Source of the DNA: Amycolatopsis pittospori
GTDB lineage: Bacteria; Actinomycetota; Actinomycetes; Mycobacteriales; Pseudonocardiaceae
NCBI RefSeq assembly: GCF_013870525.1
Contig: NZ_JACBXD010000052.1
Span: forward strand, 1-56,146
DNA: 56,146 nt
Reading direction: 5' to 3'
In this document: positions 53,308 to 56,146 of the stretch, one piece after another
How positions within the stretch are numbered: position 1 is the first letter of the stretch
Layout of the letters: every line of letters starts with the position of its first letter
Notes under the pieces: model-generated
Told to the model about the DNA's origin: nothing
Databases searched by the model: none
What the model saw: only the letters and a program-made list of their open reading frames with translations
Program-made: the position numbers and the translations under genes

Positions 53308-53706
53308 TCAGGATTCCGGCTGATCGCGATAGCGCGCGAGATACCGCTCGGTCACCTCGGCCTCGGCGATCGCGGTGGCTTCGGCGCGGATGCGGCGGCC
53401 GGTGCCCGGTTCGAAGCCGTGCTTGGCGAGCCGGTGCTCGATGCTCTCCTCCATGTACGCCGTCGAATAGAAGTACGCGACGAGCGCGGCCATCAGCACG
53501 ATCGCGAGCCGCAGGGGGAGTGGTCCGGGCAGGAGCAGCCAGACCGCGCAGAGCGGCCCGATCATCACCGTGCTGCGGGCGACGTGCCGCCAGCGCCAGC
53601 TTCCGGCGGTCGCGTCGTGGAGGATCCAGTCGTGGTAGCGCTCGGGCAGCCTGCCGCCGAGCGAGTACCACAGCCAGCGGATCGCGTCCGGGCGCTTGCG
53701 GGGCAT
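53308..53706 (-). CDS. DUF5313-like small membrane protein
   Basis: This 132-residue protein has the typical order PDAIRWLWYSLGGRLPERYHD, two membrane helices (about 45-80) and YSTAYMEESIEHRLAKHGFEP after them, which I recognise as the DUF5313 group of actinobacteria. Function unknown. The ATG at 53706 was chosen because the upstream frame crosses the divergent promoter. It is divergent from the MarR gene, sharing the operator at 53741-53772. Confidence 0.8.
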   Translation of the reverse strand: MPRKRPDAIRWLWYSLGGRLPERYHDWILHDATAGSWRWRHVARSTVMIGPLCAVWLLLPGPLPLRLAIVLMAALVAYFYSTAYMEESIEHRLAKHGFEPGTGRRIRAEATAIAEAEVTERYLARYRDQPES

Positions 53707-53740
53707 CGGGCGACTCCTTTCCTTCGACGTCTGCGACAGT

Positions 53741-53772
53741 ACACTAATGGTTAGCGTGCTAATCATTAGTGT
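53741..53772. promoter_or_regulatory. MarR-type operator between divergent genes
   Basis: 15-bp arms acactaatggttagc and gctaatcattagtgt (one mismatch) surround 2 bp. It also contains two shorter palindromes, ctaatggttag and ctaatcattag, suggesting two adjacent dimer sites. It sits between the DUF5313-like gene and the MarR gene, so the MarR protein probably controls both. Confidence 0.8.
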
Positions 53773-53799
53773 TGTCGACGCCACCGCTAGGATCGCGGC

Positions 53800-54264
53800 A
53801 TGAGTTCGGAAGGGCCGGGGATGAAGGCGATCGATCTGGGCGAGGACCCGCTCGCGCTGGAGCGTCAGGTGTGTTTCGCGCTGTCGGTCGCTTCGCGCAG
53901 TGTCATCGCGATCTACCGTCCGCTGCTGGAGCCGCACGGGCTCACCCATCCGCAGTACCTGGTCATGCTGGCGCTCTGGGAGCGGGGACCGCAGGCGGTG
54001 AAGGACCTGAGTGTCGCCCTGCGTGCTGAACCCGCTACGCTTTCGCCGCTGCTCAAGCGGCTGGAGACGATCGGTTACGTCACGCGGCGGCGCCGTTCCG
54101 AAGACGAGCGCCTGCTGACGGTCGAGCTGACGGAATCGGGTCGCGCGCTCCGGGCCGAGGCGGAGAAGATCCCGTATCGCGTCGTGGAGAAGCTCGGGAT
54201 GGAGGTCTCCGAGCTGGAGGCGCTGCACAAGGCGCTGTCCCGGGTCATCGAAGCCACGGCTTGA
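53800..54264 (+). CDS. MarR-family regulator, OhrR-like
   Basis: This 154-residue protein has a MarR winged helix and an N-terminal CFALSVASRSVIAIYRPLLE, with Cys25 at the place of the peroxide-sensing Cys of OhrR, then GLTHPQYLVMLALWE, which is characteristic of that branch. It probably senses organic hydroperoxides by Cys oxidation. No ohr peroxidase gene lies next to it; the divergent partner is a small membrane protein. The palindrome at 53741-53772 is its likely operator. Confidence 0.9.
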   Translation: MSSEGPGMKAIDLGEDPLALERQVCFALSVASRSVIAIYRPLLEPHGLTHPQYLVMLALWERGPQAVKDLSVALRAEPATLSPLLKRLETIGYVTRRRRSEDERLLTVELTESGRALRAEAEKIPYRVVEKLGMEVSELEALHKALSRVIEATA

Positions 54265-54363
54265 GCGAACCGAAACCTGGGTGTGACGAAATAAGGGTGT
54301 GAAGCCGCGCCCGGGTGGGTAATTCCCGTCACGCCGACTCAAGATGACAGGAAGCTGAGGACC

Positions 54364-54795
54364 GTGACGACCTCGACCCCCGCCCCCTCGGAAGCAGGTC
54401 TGGATCTGATGACCAGGCTGAACGCGTATCTGGAGGACGTGGCTTCGGCTTTGGGGATACGGATGGATTCGTGCACGGCGGACCTCACCGGTCCGGTCAC
54501 CGCCCGTATGCGGCTGAATTGGCGTCTTCCCGGTTTTCCCGAGCGCGACGTCGACCTGCTGTGGCACGAGGAGCACGGCTGGTCCGCCGCGGTCGCGACG
54601 CATTCGGGCGACGACCACCACGTCGTCGTCGCTTACCTCGGTGGCCGGACGGCGGCGTCGCAGCCGCGGCTGGTGGCCCGGTTCGCCGAGACGCTGCGAA
54701 CCGGTGACCACCAGGACTGCTGGCCTGGACCGCCGACGCTGCGCACCGCCGGCGGGTCGTCCGCGCTGGCCAAGGAACTGTCCGCCTGGGCCTGA
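54364..54795 (+). CDS. Conserved hypothetical protein (DUF6292-like)
   Basis: This 143-residue protein starts at GTG after GCTGAGG. LMTRLNAYLEDVASALGIRMDS, followed by WHEEHGWSAAVATHSGDDHHVVVAYLGG, resembles a group of small Pseudonocardiaceae proteins (DUF6292). Function unknown. It is convergent with the YceI gene with a 3-bp gap. Confidence 0.72.
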   Translation: MTTSTPAPSEAGLDLMTRLNAYLEDVASALGIRMDSCTADLTGPVTARMRLNWRLPGFPERDVDLLWHEEHGWSAAVATHSGDDHHVVVAYLGGRTAASQPRLVARFAETLRTGDHQDCWPGPPTLRTAGGSSALAKELSAWA

Positions 54796-54798
54796 CGC

Positions 54799-55311
54799 TC
54801 AGCGGGGCGGGGTGAGGACGACGTCGAGCTCGATCGTGATCTCCCGGCCGATGAGGAACCTCGGCGCGCGGACACCGAGCGCCTGCCGGTCGAAGACCCC
54901 TCTGGCGTGAACCCGCCAGGTGCCGTCGCCGTTGTCCTCGGGCCCGGTCGCGGTCAGCGTGAGCGGACACGACTCACCTCGCGCGCCGAGAGTGCCTTCG
55001 ACCGACCACGTGCCGGAGCCGCCTTCGACGCTGTCCGCCGCGAAGGTCAGCACCGGCTGCGTGTCGATCGCCAGCAGACCGGGTTTGCGCAGGTCGGCGT
55101 CGCGTTTGGCGTTGCCGGTGTCGATGCCGTCGAGGTCGAGCGCGGCTTCGACGGCGCTGACGCGGCCTTCGTCGACCCGCACCGACCCCAGGCTGACCGG
55201 GATCGTGCCGCGGACTTCGCGGAAACCGAAGTTCCGGACGGTGAAGGTGGCCTCGGTCCGGTCGGCGAGCACGGTCCAGGTACCGGTGCGCAAGGACGTC
55301 CCGGCGGTCAT
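54799..55311 (-). CDS. YceI-family lipid-binding protein
   Basis: This 170-residue protein has the YceI lipocalin-like beta-barrel pattern: TGTWTVLADRTEATFTVRNF, GIDTGNAKRDADLRKPGLL, then GTLGARGESCPLTL. There is no signal peptide, so it is probably cytosolic, as in many actinobacterial YceI proteins. The family binds isoprenoid-like molecules. The start overlaps the upstream gene stop (ATGA), indicating co-translation. Confidence 0.9.
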   Translation of the reverse strand: MTAGTSLRTGTWTVLADRTEATFTVRNFGFREVRGTIPVSLGSVRVDEGRVSAVEAALDLDGIDTGNAKRDADLRKPGLLAIDTQPVLTFAADSVEGGSGTWSVEGTLGARGESCPLTLTATGPEDNGDGTWRVHARGVFDRQALGVRAPRFLIGREITIELDVVLTPPR

Positions 55312-55904
55312 CGCGGCTCACCCACCAGGCCGAGCGAGGGCAGGGACGTGTGGAGCACGCGGTGCACGTCGACCCGGTCGGGGCCGGGCAGCAGCGCCGG
55401 ATCCTCCCCGGGCAGCAGTTCGGTGCTCATGATCGTCTTCTGGACGGTCTCCATCGCCTCGATCGACTCGGTGAACCCGAGCACGAGCGTCGAGCGGTCT
55501 TCGGCGGTCAGGACGTAGAACCCGCCGACGCCGTCGAGTTTCCGGACGGCGGGCCAGATCCGCTCGCGTCCGCCGAAGTCGGCGGCGTCGGCCGCGGCCT
55601 GGCTGAGCGGCCGGTCGAACCAGGTCGCCTGCGCGATCCGGGGTTCGGCGGCACCGCCTTCGACGTCGGAGACCTCGAACACGCGGGCGTCGAGGGTGCC
55701 GTGGGTGCGGCGGTCGGCGGCGGCGAGCGCGGAGCCACGGTCGTGCCACAGCGCGACGACGAGTCCGGACAGCCCGCCGACCTGGGCCAGGGTGCAGGTT
55801 CCCGGCGAACCGGTGCCGGGGTGGAGTTCGGCGGCGAGGGCGTGGCCCCAGCCCTCGGATTCGTCGGCGTGCGAACGCCGGAACTGGTGGACGGTGGCGT
55901 ACAT
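55308..55904 (-). CDS. Hypothetical protein, coupled to YceI gene
   Basis: This 198-residue protein starts MYATVHQFRRSHADE and looks like two ABM/ferredoxin-like halves: LSGLVVALWHDRGSALAAAD in the first and GGFYVLTAEDRSTLVLGFTE in the second. Such folds occur in small monooxygenases and heme-degrading proteins, but I see no catalytic signature. It overlaps the YceI start by 4 bp, so the two probably work together. Confidence 0.75.
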   Translation of the reverse strand: MYATVHQFRRSHADESEGWGHALAAELHPGTGSPGTCTLAQVGGLSGLVVALWHDRGSALAAADRRTHGTLDARVFEVSDVEGGAAEPRIAQATWFDRPLSQAAADAADFGGRERIWPAVRKLDGVGGFYVLTAEDRSTLVLGFTESIEAMETVQKTIMSTELLPGEDPALLPGPDRVDVHRVLHTSLPSLGLVGEPR

Positions 55905-56018
55905 GCGCTTTTCCTTTCCCGTTGGACGTGCTCGACTCTGCGCCGTCGCCGGTCCGGGGACATCAGTGCCAGTACGCAGTCCGGTACGGAATCGGCCCCG
56001 GGGAGCGATACTCCTTCC

Positions 56019-56146
56019 GTGAGCCGGGAACCATTCGTGGGCAGGGCAGGCGAGCTGGCGGACCTGCGTGGCCGGATCGTGGACGCCGCCGGGGGTTCCG
56101 GCGGGCTCGTCCTCGTCTCCGGGCCGCCGGGGATCGGCAAGACCCG
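56019..56146 (+). CDS. Start of an AAA ATPase regulator (cut by right edge)
   Basis: The GTG at 56019 opens a frame encoding EPFVGRAGELADLRGRI and then VLVSGPPGIGKT, a Walker A motif, before the window ends. This is the N-terminus of a LAL- or AfsR-type ATPase regulator. Only 42 residues are visible, so the C-terminal domain cannot be assigned. It is divergent from the gene at 55308-55904. Confidence 0.8.
   Translation, partial: MSREPFVGRAGELADLRGRIVDAAGGSGGLVLVSGPPGIGKT

Overview
The window is high-GC actinomycete DNA with GTG and TTG starts, ATGA/GTGA gene overlaps, SARP and LAL-type regulators, and small proteins typical of Pseudonocardiaceae (DUF5313-like, DUF6292-like). Genus Amycolatopsis or a close relative is my best inference; no rRNA or tRNA gene was seen to confirm it.

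Region 1 (1-11402, + strand) is the right end of a polyketide biosynthetic cluster. Nine co-directional, mostly overlapping genes encode a PKS module entering from the left edge (degenerate AT, KR, ACP), a KS-AT protein with an altered KS triad and no ACP, and a cassette that turns a glycolytic intermediate into hydroxymalonyl-ACP (FkbK-like dehydrogenase, discrete ACP, FkbI-like acyl dehydrogenase, FkbH-like HAD protein). A type II thioesterase, an Sfp-type phosphopantetheinyl transferase and a YqcI/YcgG (GntA-like) protein, possibly an N-hydroxylase, follow. A strong hairpin closes the operon. No O-methyltransferase lies in the window, so the extender is hydroxymalonyl unless an FkbG lies further left.

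Region 2 (11461-17931) is regulatory: a SARP-AAA activator with a degenerate cyclase-like domain, a LuxR-family LAL regulator and a TetR regulator. 21-bp tandem repeats lie upstream of the SARP gene. Region 3 (17940-24302, - strand) is an acyl-CoA catabolic block (three acyl-CoA dehydrogenases, an ACAD10-type phosphotransferase, MaoC hydratase, SDR reductase) with a TetR-type operator, probably served by the adjacent TetR.

Region 4 (about 24.3-31.1 kb) looks like an accessory island with looser codon use: a membrane protein resembling TRADD-N-associated proteins, a tightly coupled four-gene operon (XRE regulator with a toroid-like C-terminus, cupin, dCTP-deaminase-like protein, ThiL/PurM-like kinase), and two genes that look like the stump of an actinomycete conjugative element. 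The four-gene operon is the best candidate here for an undescribed system.

Region 5 (31.1-56.1 kb) holds mixed metabolic and envelope genes: methyltransferase, DUF998 protein, secreted M14 carboxypeptidase, DnaJ-NERD fusion, hydrolases, lipoprotein and membrane protein, APC permease with ROK kinase, flavin reductase, DrrAB-like ABC exporter, a large AAA regulator without a LuxR domain, cytochrome P450, AlkB-like dioxygenase, secreted jelly-roll protein, RluA-type pseudouridine synthase, AbiEi-like protein, OhrR-like MarR regulator, YceI protein, and the start of another ATPase regulator at the right edge. Several hairpin element families recur between genes; three copies of one 53-bp double palindrome occur, two of them bracketing the AbiEi-like gene.
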